Origin: FEB-35 sp050263095
Lineage (GTDB): Bacteria > Desulfobacterota > Deferrimicrobia > Deferrimicrobiales > Deferrimicrobiaceae
Assembly (NCBI GenBank): GCA_050263095.1
Contig: JBLNEW010000070.1
Location: 1-22,878, forward strand
Direction of reading: 5' to 3'
Length of the DNA stretch: 22,878 nucleotides
Numbering within the stretch: the stretch's first letter is position 1; each line of letters starts with the position of its first letter. The position numbers and the translations under genes are program-made. Shown piece after piece: positions 1 to 7,670 of this stretch. The notes beneath the pieces were generated by a model. That model saw nothing but the letters and a program-made list of their open reading frames with translations, did not search any database and was not told the DNA's origin.

Positions 1-82
1 ATCCCCGGCCGGAGAAAAGGCCGGAGACCCTGCTCAAGACCCCGAATTCGTTCTCCACCAGGATGGAAATCGTGTGGCGCAT
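1..82 (-). CDS. ilvN: Acetolactate synthase small (regulatory) subunit, N-terminal fragment
   Basis: Only the first 27 codons lie in the window; the gene continues past its left edge. The visible protein starts MRHTISILVENEFGVLSR and continues into VSGLFSGRG, the beginning of the ACT domain of IlvN/IlvH. This subunit binds valine and controls the catalytic subunit that makes acetolactate and acetohydroxybutyrate. The ATG at 82-80 follows a purine-rich ribosome binding site (GGAGAGGGAGCG). It starts 33 bp after the ilvB stop codon on the same strand, the usual ilvB-ilvN order, which supports the call despite the short fragment. Confidence 0.88.
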   Translation of the reverse strand, partial: MRHTISILVENEFGVLSRVSGLFSGRG

Positions 83-115
83 CGCTCCCTCTCCTTGGCC
101 GTCGCGGCGTTTCCG

Positions 116-1810
116 TCAGACGAGCAGCATCTTAGTCAGGGGCGCTCCGGCCGGCACCATCGGATATACCATCTCGTTCGGGTCCGTCAGTATGTCGATG
201 AATGCGGGCCCCTTGGCCGCGAACCCCCTCTTGAGCACGTCGCGCACTTCCTCGGGCCTGGTCGCGCGGAATCCTTCGGCGCCGTAAGCCTCCGCGAGCT
301 TGACGAAGTCCGGGATCTGCGGCAGGCAGGTCTGGGAGTACTTCCCCTGGAAAAACAGCTCCTGCCACTGGCGCACCATCCCGAGCGCCCCGTTGTTCAG
401 AATGACCACCTTGACCGGAAGGCGGTACTGGACGGCCGTCGCAAGCTCCTGGATGTTCATCTGGATGCTGCCGTCCCCCGCGACGTCTATGACGAGCCTG
501 CCCGGCATCGCCACCTGCGCGCCGATGGCGGCGGGGAAGCCGTATCCCATCGTGCCCAGCCCCCCGGAGGAGAGGAACGTGCGCGGCTTGTCGAACTTGT
601 AGAACTGCGCCGCCCACATCTGGTTCTGCCCCACCTCGGTCGTTATGATCGCGTCCCCCTTGGTGAGCGAGTATATCTGCTCGACCACGTGCTGCGGCTT
701 GATCTTGCCCTTGGCGGGCTTGTAGGAAAGGGGGTGAGTCGCGGCCCACTTGCCGACCTGCTCCCGCCACGGCGCTATCTTTTCCTTGAAGTGCGCCGCC
801 TCCTTCGTCCCCTTGACGAGCTTGATCATTTTCTTGAGAACGTCCTTGAGGTCGCCCACGATCGGGATGTCGACGGGCACGTTCTTCTGGATGGAGGTCG
901 GGTCGATGTCGATGTGGATTATCTTGGCGTGCGGGGCGAACTCGTCGACCTTGCCCGTCACCCGGTCGTCGAACCGGGCGCCCACGGCGATTATCAGGTC
1001 GCTGTGGGAGATGGCCATGTTGGCCGCGTAGGTCCCGTGCATCCCCAGCATCCCCATGAACAGCGGGTCGGTTCCAGGGAACGCCCCCATTCCCATCAGG
1101 GTGGTCGTGACCGGGATGCCGAGGATGTGCGCGAACTCGACCAGCTGCTGGGACGACCCGGCAAGTATCACGCCGCCGCCCGCGTAGAGGACGGGGCGCT
1201 CCTTCTCGCGGATCATGCGCACCGCGCTTTCCACCTGGCGGGGGTGCCCCTCGTAGTTCGGGTGGTACCCTCGCACGTTTATCTCCTTCGGGAGGGAGTA
1301 CTCGGCCGATCCCATGAGCACGTCCTTGGGGATGTCGACGAGCACAGGCCCGGGCCGCCCTGTGGAGGCGATGTAGAAGGACTCCTTTATGATGCGGGCG
1401 AGGTCCTTCGCCTCCTTGACGAGGTAGTTGTGCTTGGTGCACGGCCTCGTGATCCCGACGATGTCGGCCTCCTGGAACGCGTCGTTCCCGATCATGAGCG
1501 TGGGCACCTGGCCGGAGAAGACGACGATCGGGATCGAATCCATGTAGGCGGTGGCGATGCCGGTCACCGTGTTCGTCGCCCCGGGGCCGGAGGTCACAAG
1601 GCACACGCCGGTCTTTCCCGAAGCCCTGGCGAATCCGTCCGCCATGTGGACGGCCCCCTGCTCGTGCCTGGTCAGGAGGTGGCGGAGCTTGGTGCTCTTG
1701 AAAAGCTCGTCGTATATGTGCAGGACCGCGCCGCCCGGGTAGCCGAACACCACGTCCACCCCGAGGTCGGTCAAGGCCTTGACGAATATTTCCGCTCCCG
1801 TCATCTTCAC
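116..1810 (-). CDS. ilvB: Acetolactate synthase large (catalytic) subunit
   Basis: Catalyses the ThDP-dependent condensation of pyruvate with pyruvate or 2-oxobutyrate, the first common step of valine, leucine and isoleucine synthesis. The 564-residue product is of normal length. The N-terminal ThDP-binding domain has FGYPGGAVLHIYDE (about 22-35) and the catalytic glutamate in RHEQGA (E50). The C-terminal ThDP/Mg motif begins GDGS at 445 and ends with the NN pair at 472-473. I chose the GTG at 1810 (MKMTGAEIF) because AGGGG lies 7 nt before it; an ATG two codons later (1804) is the alternative. The frame stays open upstream to 1936, but that overlaps ilvD and does not look like IlvB. It sits between ilvD (32 bp upstream) and ilvN (33 bp downstream), so the three are probably co-transcribed. 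Confidence 0.97.
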   Translation of the reverse strand: MKMTGAEIFVKALTDLGVDVVFGYPGGAVLHIYDELFKSTKLRHLLTRHEQGAVHMADGFARASGKTGVCLVTSGPGATNTVTGIATAYMDSIPIVVFSGQVPTLMIGNDAFQEADIVGITRPCTKHNYLVKEAKDLARIIKESFYIASTGRPGPVLVDIPKDVLMGSAEYSLPKEINVRGYHPNYEGHPRQVESAVRMIREKERPVLYAGGGVILAGSSQQLVEFAHILGIPVTTTLMGMGAFPGTDPLFMGMLGMHGTYAANMAISHSDLIIAVGARFDDRVTGKVDEFAPHAKIIHIDIDPTSIQKNVPVDIPIVGDLKDVLKKMIKLVKGTKEAAHFKEKIAPWREQVGKWAATHPLSYKPAKGKIKPQHVVEQIYSLTKGDAIITTEVGQNQMWAAQFYKFDKPRTFLSSGGLGTMGYGFPAAIGAQVAMPGRLVIDVAGDGSIQMNIQELATAVQYRLPVKVVILNNGALGMVRQWQELFFQGKYSQTCLPQIPDFVKLAEAYGAEGFRATRPEEVRDVLKRGFAAKGPAFIDILTDPNEMVYPMVPAGAPLTKMLLV

Positions 1811-1842
1811 GATTCGTCCCCTTAAAGGATGGATCTCCCTGG

Positions 1843-3495
1843 CTAGTGGATCACCGCGCCCGTTCCCGCCGAGCGGACGAGCTTCGCATATCGGGCCAGG
1901 TACCCGGCGGCGATCTTGGGCGCAGGCGCCTTCCACGATTTCTTCCGGCGCGCCAGCTCCGCGGCCGGGACGTCAAGGGTTAGCTTGCGCGCCGGGATGT
2001 CGAGGATTATCCCGTCCCCGTTGCGGACGAGGGCGATCGGACCCCCGTCCATCGCCTCCGGGGATATGTGGCCGATGCAAGGCCCGTGGGTCCCCCCCGA
2101 AAAGCGTCCGTCGGTGATGAGGGCCACCTTCGTGCCCAGCCCCATCCCCATGATCGCCGAGGTAGGCGAGAGCATCTCGCGCATGCCCGGTCCTCCCTTC
2201 GGGCCTTCGTACCGGATGACGACGACCATGCCGGGCTTTATATTCCCTCCCATGATCGCGGCCATCGCGGCGTCCTCCGAATCGAACACCCTGGCCTTGC
2301 CGCGGAACCTGAACATCGACGGGTCGACGCCGGACTGCTTTATCACAGCCCCGCCGGGCGCCATGTTGCCGGTGAGGATGGCGATACCCCCCTCTTTCCG
2401 CACCGGCGCCTCCAGGCGCCGGATGATCCCGTCGGAGAGAACCTTCCCTTTCCGGGCGATGGCGGTTATGTCCTCTCCAGATACCGTCGCGCTTTTTTCA
2501 AGCATCGGGAGAAGGCGGTTGAGCACGGCGGGGATGCCGCCGGAGAACTCGACGTCCTCCATCATGTGCGGGCCCGCAGGCGTCACGGTGGTCAGCTGCG
2601 GGGTCTGCCGTGACAGCCTGTCGAACTCGGCCAGGGGGAGCGGCACGCCGGCCTCGTGCGCGATGGCCAGCAGGTGCAGAACGGAGTTGGATGAGCCCCC
2701 GAGAGCCATGTCCACGCGGATGGCGTTCTCGAACGCGGCGCGCGTCATGATCTGCCGCGGAGCGATTCCCTTTCGGACCAGGTCGACGATGCGCCGGCCG
2801 GTTGCAAATCCCAGGTGCCTCTTCTTGGAGAGCCCCGCAATGGCCGTAGCGCAGCCCGGCAGCGACATCCCGAGGGTCTCGGTAAGGCACGCCATGGTGT
2901 TGGCGGTATAAAGCCCCTGGCACGAGCCCTCGCCGGGGCACGCCTCGGCCTCCAGATCTTTAAGTGTGGCGGCGTCGATCTCGCCCCGCTTGAAGCGGCC
3001 CACGGCCTCGAAGGTGTCGGTGACCAGCGACAGCCTTCGGTCGCCCATCCTCCCCGAAAGCATGGGGCCTGCCGTCAGCACGATGCACGGTATGTTCAGG
3101 CGGGCGGCGGCCATGAGCATCCCGGGAGTGATCTTGTCGCAGTTGGTCAGCAGCACCAGGCCGTCAAGCGCGTGCGCTTCGGCGACCGACTCGATCATGT
3201 CGGCTATCAGCTCGCGCAGCGGCAGGGAATAGTGCATCCCCTTGTGCCCCATGGCTATACCGTCGCACACGGCGGGGACCCCGAACAGGAACGGATATCC
3301 CCCCCCGGCGTGGATCCCGTTTTCGACTACCCGCTCAAGCCCCCTCATCCCGACGTGCCCCGGCACCAGGTCGGTGAACGAAGTCGCTATACCGATGAAC
3401 GGTTTTCCCATTGCGGCCTGCGGCACGCCGGCGGCGCAATAGAGCGCCCGGTGCGGCATCCGCTCCAATCCCTTTTTCGTCCGGTCGCTTCTCAT
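1843..3495 (-). CDS. ilvD: Dihydroxy-acid dehydratase
   Basis: Iron-sulfur dehydratase that converts 2,3-dihydroxy-isovalerate and its methyl homologue to the 2-keto acids of valine/leucine and isoleucine synthesis. The 550-residue protein has the family N-terminus MRSDRTKKGLERMPHRAL, which fixes the ATG start. Cluster-ligand motifs are LLTNCDKITPGM (C119) and ACPGEGSCQG (C186, C192). The first segment reads SFTDLVPGHVGM, as in the E. coli-like class, rather than the PCN motif of the classical [2Fe-2S] class. The C-terminal half has GRFSGGTHG and IGHISPEA. A GGAAGGAG sequence lies about 15 nt upstream, rather far. An intrinsic terminator ends about 30 bp before the start, so the source of ilvDBN transcription is not obvious. 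Confidence 0.97.
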   Translation of the reverse strand: MRSDRTKKGLERMPHRALYCAAGVPQAAMGKPFIGIATSFTDLVPGHVGMRGLERVVENGIHAGGGYPFLFGVPAVCDGIAMGHKGMHYSLPLRELIADMIESVAEAHALDGLVLLTNCDKITPGMLMAAARLNIPCIVLTAGPMLSGRMGDRRLSLVTDTFEAVGRFKRGEIDAATLKDLEAEACPGEGSCQGLYTANTMACLTETLGMSLPGCATAIAGLSKKRHLGFATGRRIVDLVRKGIAPRQIMTRAAFENAIRVDMALGGSSNSVLHLLAIAHEAGVPLPLAEFDRLSRQTPQLTTVTPAGPHMMEDVEFSGGIPAVLNRLLPMLEKSATVSGEDITAIARKGKVLSDGIIRRLEAPVRKEGGIAILTGNMAPGGAVIKQSGVDPSMFRFRGKARVFDSEDAAMAAIMGGNIKPGMVVVIRYEGPKGGPGMREMLSPTSAIMGMGLGTKVALITDGRFSGGTHGPCIGHISPEAMDGGPIALVRNGDGIILDIPARKLTLDVPAAELARRKKSWKAPAPKIAAGYLARYAKLVRSAGTGAVIH

Positions 3496-3524
3496 CCTTT
3501 TTTCAAGCTGCTCCTTCCCGAGAT

Positions 3525-3561
3525 AAAAAAAACCCCTCGCGCGGGCCTTCCGCCCAGGGGT
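3525..3561 (-). terminator. Intrinsic terminator between the DUF465 gene and ilvD
   Basis: Read on the minus strand, ACCCCT (3561-3556) pairs with AGGGGT (3537-3532). Inside it a second stem GGGC/GCCC closes around GGAAG, and the outer stem runs straight into eight T residues (3532-3525). This is a typical Rho-independent terminator for the small gene ending at 3604. It lies about 30 bp before the ilvD start codon, so it might instead act as a leader attenuator for ilvD if transcription starts further upstream. No leader peptide rich in branched-chain codons was seen. Confidence 0.85.
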
Positions 3562-3603
3562 GGTACCGGTTCCTGATCGAACGGTCTTCCGGCGGGCCGC
3601 CGC

Positions 3604-3819
3604 TTATCGGCTGGTTAATATCCTCGCGATCTGGTCCTTTTTGGCCAGCTTGAGCTTCTGCAGCCGCTTCCGCTCCATCTCCTCGTCGGGGGTCAGGTAC
3701 ACTTTCCGGTCGAGCTCCTTCAGCTTATCGTCCAGCATCCTGTGCTCCTGGACAAGACTCTTGAATTCCGGATTCTTTTCGATGAGAGCCGCCATTTTTG
3801 CCTCCTGGGATTGTCCCAT
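3604..3819 (-). CDS. Small DUF465/YdcH-like coiled-coil protein
   Basis: A 71-residue, highly charged, probably all-helical protein. The pattern ALIEKNPEFKSLVQEH, then LDDKLKELDRKVYLTPDEE, then KRLQKLKLAKKDQIARIL fits the DUF465 (YdcH-like) family, whose role is not established. It is related in design to short helical hairpins. Two starts are possible: ATG at 3819 (MGQSQEAKM, preceded by GGAGG) and ATG at 3795 (MAALIEKN, preceded by AGGAGG five nt away). Both have good ribosome binding sites. I list the longer one because it matches the N-terminal length of E. coli YdcH as I remember it. It has its own near-consensus promoter and an intrinsic terminator, so it is probably a single-gene transcript between tsaB and ilvD. 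Confidence 0.85.
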   Translation of the reverse strand: MGQSQEAKMAALIEKNPEFKSLVQEHRMLDDKLKELDRKVYLTPDEEMERKRLQKLKLAKKDQIARILTSR

Positions 3820-3847
3820 CGGCGCCTCCAATTTGAGATGGTTTTTC

Positions 3848-3875
3848 AGTCTATCAGAGGACGTGCAATTGTCAA
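3848..3875 (-). promoter_or_regulatory. Sigma-70-type promoter for the DUF465 gene
   Basis: On the minus strand a perfect TTGACA (3875-3870) is followed after 16 nt by TAGACT (3853-3848), four of six matches to TATAAT. The predicted start of transcription, near 3841, is about 22 nt upstream of the first ATG. The -35 box overlaps the stop codon of tsaB. This is one of the two clearest promoters in the window. Confidence 0.7.
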
Positions 3876-4585
3876 TTGAACGGGGCGGACGGGGATCCCC
3901 GCCCCTCCCTTTGCTTCGCTTCCGCCTCCGGGGGACGGGCGTACGCCGGGACCGCATGGCGAAGATCCGAGACGGACCCCGCGGCAACAAGCCCCGCCGC
4001 CAAAATTCCGACCGCTCCCGCCGACGGCCCGCCTTCCCCGGCCGGCGAGAAAACGGCCCTGTCGCCCAGGCGCTCCTTAAGCAGCGGGGCGAAACGGGCG
4101 GCGCCGTCGCCGCAGAAAAACACCGTACCGCCAGGCAGAATCCCGGGAATCTCGCCCGGGGCGATCGCCATGTCGGGCGAATGCCGCATGCACGTTCCGT
4201 CCTCCCAACGGAACACGGCGGCATACACCTCCTTTTTCCTCGCGTCAAGCACGGGGCAGATCGCCGTCCCCGCGTGCCGGAAACGGGACGCAAGCGCGTG
4301 AAGCGTCGGAACAGGCACCATGGGGATCCGCCACCCGAAGCAAAAACCCTTCGCCGCCGCCATTCCCACGCGCAGGCCTGTGAATGAACCGGGCCCGGAC
4401 GATACGGCCACGTGCCGGACGTCGCCCGGCCTCGACCGCGCCTTCCGGAAGAGGTCGTCCACTGCGTTCATGATCGTTTCGGATGCCTGCCGCCCCGGCG
4501 GCAGCGCGGCTTCCTCCAGGATCGAGTTCCCCGAAACCAGCGCAACGCTTCCGTGCGGCGTCGCCGTTTCGATCGCGAGGATCAC
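3872..4585 (-). CDS. tsaB: tRNA N6-threonylcarbamoyladenosine (t6A) synthesis protein TsaB
   Basis: TsaB (YeaZ) is an ASKHA-fold pseudo-enzyme that partners TsaD in placing the threonylcarbamoyl group on A37 of ANN-decoding tRNAs. The 237-residue protein has the N-terminal ILAIETATPHGSVAL strand pair and the family hallmark SSGPGSFTGLRVG (about 62-74). It lacks the long C-terminal metal-binding half of TsaD, and its length is normal for TsaB. The start is a GTG 7 nt after the rseP stop codon with only a weak ribosome binding site, so translation is probably coupled to rseP. It is the last gene of the long rpsB-to-tsaB operon. The C-terminal 25 residues are low in complexity (Pro, Ala, Glu, Arg). 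Confidence 0.93.
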   Translation of the reverse strand: MILAIETATPHGSVALVSGNSILEEAALPPGRQASETIMNAVDDLFRKARSRPGDVRHVAVSSGPGSFTGLRVGMAAAKGFCFGWRIPMVPVPTLHALASRFRHAGTAICPVLDARKKEVYAAVFRWEDGTCMRHSPDMAIAPGEIPGILPGGTVFFCGDGAARFAPLLKERLGDRAVFSPAGEGGPSAGAVGILAAGLVAAGSVSDLRHAVPAYARPPEAEAKQREGRGSPSAPFN

Positions 4586-4592
4586 GATTCCG

Positions 4593-5687
4593 CTACCGGG
4601 TGACGAGGCGGGCGATGTCGTTGTAGAAGACCAGCGCGGTCAGCATAAGGATTATGGCGAGCCCCACCTGCTGCGCCAGGGCCCGCGCCTGCGGAGAAAG
4701 AGGCTTGCGGCGCAGCGCCTCGATCGAGAAGAAAAGGATGTGCCCGCCGTCCAGGATCGGAATCGGCAGCAGGTTCAGGATCCCGAGGTTGACGCTCAGC
4801 AAGCCCAGGAAATAGGCGAACGGTGACATGCCCTGCCTCGCCTGGTCCCCCGCGAGCTGGGCGATCAGGATCGGGCCTCCGAGAGTGTCGGACGGCAGAA
4901 CGCGGGTCACGAGCTTCACCACCGTCATCACTGTCAGCTCGACCAGCTTCCCGGTCTCCTTGCCGGCGCGCAGAAATGCCGCCACGGGGCCGAGTTTCCG
5001 GCGAACTATATCCTGCCCGGCGACGATGCCGATCCTGGGCTCCAGGACCTTCTCCCCGAAGATGCTTTTCCCCTCGCGGATCTCGGCGGCCACCGTTACC
5101 GCTATCTCGTTCCCGTCGCGGCGCACGGTCATGGAGAGCCCCTTGCCGGCTCCCTCCTGCCTGATCCGCGCGGCAAGCTCCTCCCAGGTCGATACCGCTT
5201 CGCCCCCGATGCTTACGACTACGTCCCCGCTTTTAAGGCCAGCCCGGGCCGCCGGCGAATCGGGCAGCACGTTGCCGATCTTGGGCGTCAGCGTGGGGAC
5301 TCCCCCCAGGAATACGACCCAGAAGACCAGGACCGCGAAGAGGAGGTTGCCCAGCGGACCGGCCGCGACTACCGCCGTCTTGACGGCCAACGACTTATGG
5401 GAGAACGATCGTGACCTCTGGTCCTCGGGGACTTCGTCGCCGTCGCTCTCCCCGACGAGCTTCACGTAACCGCCGAGCGGTATCGCCGAAACCAGGTATT
5501 CGGTCTCCCCACGCTTGACGCCGAACAGCTTCGGCCCGAACCCGAATGAAAATTTCGTGACCCCGACGCCGAGCCTTCGCGCGACTATGAAGTGGCCGAA
5601 CTCGTGGACGAAAATCAGGACTCCCAGGACGACGATGAAGGCGACGGGGGTCGTCAGGTAATTCTGCGCGGACGAGAATAATTCCAT
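4593..5687 (-). CDS. rseP: RIP metalloprotease RseP (site-2 protease)
   Basis: Inner-membrane zinc protease that cuts membrane-spanning segments, classically of the anti-sigma-E factor RseA. The 364-residue protein has a first membrane segment carrying the zinc motif HEFGH (28-32), a conserved PLGGYVKLVGE loop (70-80), and a second membrane segment around 107-130. One PDZ domain follows (about 133-205). A later membrane segment carries NLLPIPILDGGH (305-316), which provides the third zinc ligand. E. coli RseP has two PDZ domains; this one is the shorter single-PDZ form. The ATG at 5687 overlaps the dxr stop codon by one base (TGATG), indicating translational coupling. The open frame extends upstream to 5984 inside dxr without RseP-like sequence, so that longer start was rejected. 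Confidence 0.96.
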   Translation of the reverse strand: MELFSSAQNYLTTPVAFIVVLGVLIFVHEFGHFIVARRLGVGVTKFSFGFGPKLFGVKRGETEYLVSAIPLGGYVKLVGESDGDEVPEDQRSRSFSHKSLAVKTAVVAAGPLGNLLFAVLVFWVVFLGGVPTLTPKIGNVLPDSPAARAGLKSGDVVVSIGGEAVSTWEELAARIRQEGAGKGLSMTVRRDGNEIAVTVAAEIREGKSIFGEKVLEPRIGIVAGQDIVRRKLGPVAAFLRAGKETGKLVELTVMTVVKLVTRVLPSDTLGGPILIAQLAGDQARQGMSPFAYFLGLLSVNLGILNLLPIPILDGGHILFFSIEALRRKPLSPQARALAQQVGLAIILMLTALVFYNDIARLVTR

Positions 5688-6862
5688 CAGCTTGACATGC
5701 TCCTTTTCCCGGATATCAGCAGGCTTGCCTTCTCTCGCGCCTCGGCATCGGCGCGGAGGACGTCGGCCAAGGTCACGGGACGGGATTCGCGCCGCCATCC
5801 TTCCATCAGCGAACCCACCACCTCCGCGATCTCTGTGAAACGTATCCTTCCCGAAAGAAACGCATCGACCGCGACCTCGTTCCCTGCCGACAGGACCGCG
5901 GGGGCGGTGCCGCCGGCCTCTGCGGCCGCGTATGCCAGCCCCAGGGCGGGAAACCGTTTCCGGTCCGGCTCTTCGAAGGTCCACCCGTCCATTCGATGCG
6001 GCTTGAACCGGGGCAGTTCCATCGGGAGGCGCTCCGGATAGGATAGCGCGTATCCGATGGGAATCCGCATGTCCGGTGCCCCAAGCTGCGCTATCATGCT
6101 GCCGTCCCGGTATTCCACGATCGAGTGAACCACCGACTGTGGATGGACGAGCACGTCAATTTTCGAGGGGGGAAGGCCGAAAAGCCAGGTCGCCTCTATC
6201 ACTTCCAGCCCCTTGTTCATGAGCGTCGCGGAATCGACCGTGATCTTCGCCCCCATCCGCCAGGTCGGGTGCCCCAGCGCCTCGGCGACCGTCGCGCGCC
6301 GCATCCGGCCGAGCGTGCGGTTCCTGAACGGGCCCCCGGAGGCGGTCAGGATGATCCGGACGATGTCCTCGCGCCTGTGGCCGCACGCCGCCTGGAACAC
6401 GGCGGAGTGCTCGCTGTCCACCGGCATTATCTCGGCGCCTCCCGCCTTCGCCGCCTTGACGATGAACTTGCCCGCCATGACGAGCAGCTCCTTGTTGGCC
6501 AGCGCTATCCGCTTGCCGAGCGCCGCAGCCGCGATCACCGGCCGGATCGAGGCCACGCCCGAAGCTGCTGCCAGCACGATTCCCGCGGCGTCCGCGCAGA
6601 CCGCCTCCGTCATGCCCTTCTCGCCGAACGCCACGCGGGTCCCCCGGGGAACGCGGCCGAGCTGCGCCGCGAACCGCTCGTCCTTCAAACAGACGATCGC
6701 CGGGCGGAAACGCCTCGCCTGCTCGCCGAGACTTCTTGCGTTCTTCCCCGCGCACAGCGCCGTCACCCGGAACTTCCCCGGGAAGCGCGCTATCACGTCG
6801 AGCGCGCTGCGGCCCACCGATCCGGTGGACCCCAGAACGGCCACTCCCGTCGGGGCGCCCAC
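5687..6862 (-). CDS. dxr: 1-deoxy-D-xylulose 5-phosphate reductoisomerase
   Basis: Second enzyme of the MEP isoprenoid pathway, an NADPH-dependent conversion of DXP to 2-C-methyl-D-erythritol 4-phosphate. The 391-residue protein has the Rossmann motif VAVLGSTGSVG (7-17), the metal-binding PVDSEHSA (147-154) with D149 and E151, and catalytic-domain motifs ASGGPFR (173-179), NKGLEVIEA (215-223) and SAGNEVAVDAFL (324-335). The start is a GTG one base after the cdsA stop codon, with a GGGGG tract about 8 nt upstream. It lies in the classical cdsA-dxr-rseP order, next to uppS, which uses the pathway's products. Confidence 0.97.
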   Translation of the reverse strand: MGAPTGVAVLGSTGSVGRSALDVIARFPGKFRVTALCAGKNARSLGEQARRFRPAIVCLKDERFAAQLGRVPRGTRVAFGEKGMTEAVCADAAGIVLAAASGVASIRPVIAAAALGKRIALANKELLVMAGKFIVKAAKAGGAEIMPVDSEHSAVFQAACGHRREDIVRIILTASGGPFRNRTLGRMRRATVAEALGHPTWRMGAKITVDSATLMNKGLEVIEATWLFGLPPSKIDVLVHPQSVVHSIVEYRDGSMIAQLGAPDMRIPIGYALSYPERLPMELPRFKPHRMDGWTFEEPDRKRFPALGLAYAAAEAGGTAPAVLSAGNEVAVDAFLSGRIRFTEIAEVVGSLMEGWRRESRPVTLADVLRADAEAREKASLLISGKRSMSS

Positions 6863-6863
6863 C

Positions 6864-7670
6864 TTATATTCCCCCGCCCCGGAGGGACAGGATGGCGATC
6901 AGGTGCAGCGCCGGCCCCGCTGCGATGATGCCGTCGGCGCGGTCGAGCATCCCGCCGTGCCCGGGAAGGAGATTCCCGCTGTCCTTCACGCCTGCGGCCC
7001 GCTTGAGCATCGACTCGAGCAGGTCTCCCGCCTGCCCCGCCGCGCCCAGGATCGCCGCCGAGCCCAGCGCATACAGGACGCCGACGCCGGGAAGAAAAGC
7101 CGCCGCGTAAGCCAGGCCGCAGAGCATACTGGCTATAAGCCCTCCGACCGCCCCCTCCACCGTCTTGTTCGGGGACACCCTTGGCGAGAGAGGCCGCTTC
7201 CCGATCGCGCGCCCGACGAAATAGGCGAACGTGTCGCCGGCGGCCACCGCCGCGATTCCGAGGAGCACCCAATGCTCCCCCCCGGGCAGCAGAATGGTCC
7301 GCGGATACGCCGACAGGAACCCTCCTATGTAAACCACCCCCAGCGCCGAGATAGCGGCGGAACGGACGCGCTCCTCGGACGTCCCGGCGGCGGAAAGGAA
7401 GCGGAACGAAGACAGGGCGACGCACACAAGAAGTGCCGGGACCGCCGCCGGAAGCGGGAGCAGGGCGGCCGAGGCGCATGCGAGGACTGACGCGGCCACC
7501 CCTGCCCGCCGGTCCCCGCGGGACGGAAAAAACATGCGGAAATACTCGACGGCGCACAGCAGGGCGGCGATCAGGGCAAGCGCGGCGAAGGGCCACCCCT
7601 TCCCGTACAGGATCGTCCATACGAGTATCGGCAGGATGACGGCGGCTGTGGCGACCCTTTTCCAGAGCAT
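6864..7670 (-). CDS. cdsA: Phosphatidate cytidylyltransferase (CDP-diacylglycerol synthase)
   Basis: Integral membrane enzyme that makes CDP-diacylglycerol from phosphatidate and CTP, the branch point of phospholipid synthesis. The 268-residue protein has several hydrophobic membrane segments in its N-terminal two thirds. It has the conserved GDTFAYFVGRAIGKRPLSP (145-163) and SPNKTVEGAVGG (166-177). The C-terminal family signature runs from S220 to D246 and includes LKR, KDSGNLLPGHGG and LDRAD; the alanine in DRAD differs slightly from the usual hydrophobic residue. The ATG overlaps the uppS stop codon by one base (TGATG), so translation is probably coupled. Confidence 0.95.
   Translation of the reverse strand: MLWKRVATAAVILPILVWTILYGKGWPFAALALIAALLCAVEYFRMFFPSRGDRRAGVAASVLACASAALLPLPAAVPALLVCVALSSFRFLSAAGTSEERVRSAAISALGVVYIGGFLSAYPRTILLPGGEHWVLLGIAAVAAGDTFAYFVGRAIGKRPLSPRVSPNKTVEGAVGGLIASMLCGLAYAAAFLPGVGVLYALGSAAILGAAGQAGDLLESMLKRAAGVKDSGNLLPGHGGMLDRADGIIAAGPALHLIAILSLRGGGI

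Noticed and set aside
74..1825. A 583-codon plus-strand open frame opposite ilvB, and similar long plus-strand frames opposite ilvD, tsf and the opp genes.
   Set aside because: These are antisense shadows of clear GC-rich genes, without family motifs or convincing ribosome binding sites.
3551..3575. AGGGGTGGTACCGG on the plus strand, resembling the T-box motif AGGGTGGNACCGCG near an ilv operon.
   Set aside because: It is on the wrong strand for ilvD, has no following plus-strand terminator or gene, and the similarity comes from one arm of the minus-strand terminator stem next to a palindromic GGTACC.
5688..5984. N-terminal extension of rseP into dxr suggested by the open frame.
   Set aside because: The extension is Arg/Gly-rich shadow sequence of dxr; the family N-terminus begins at the ATG at 5687 just before the membrane segment with HEFGH.
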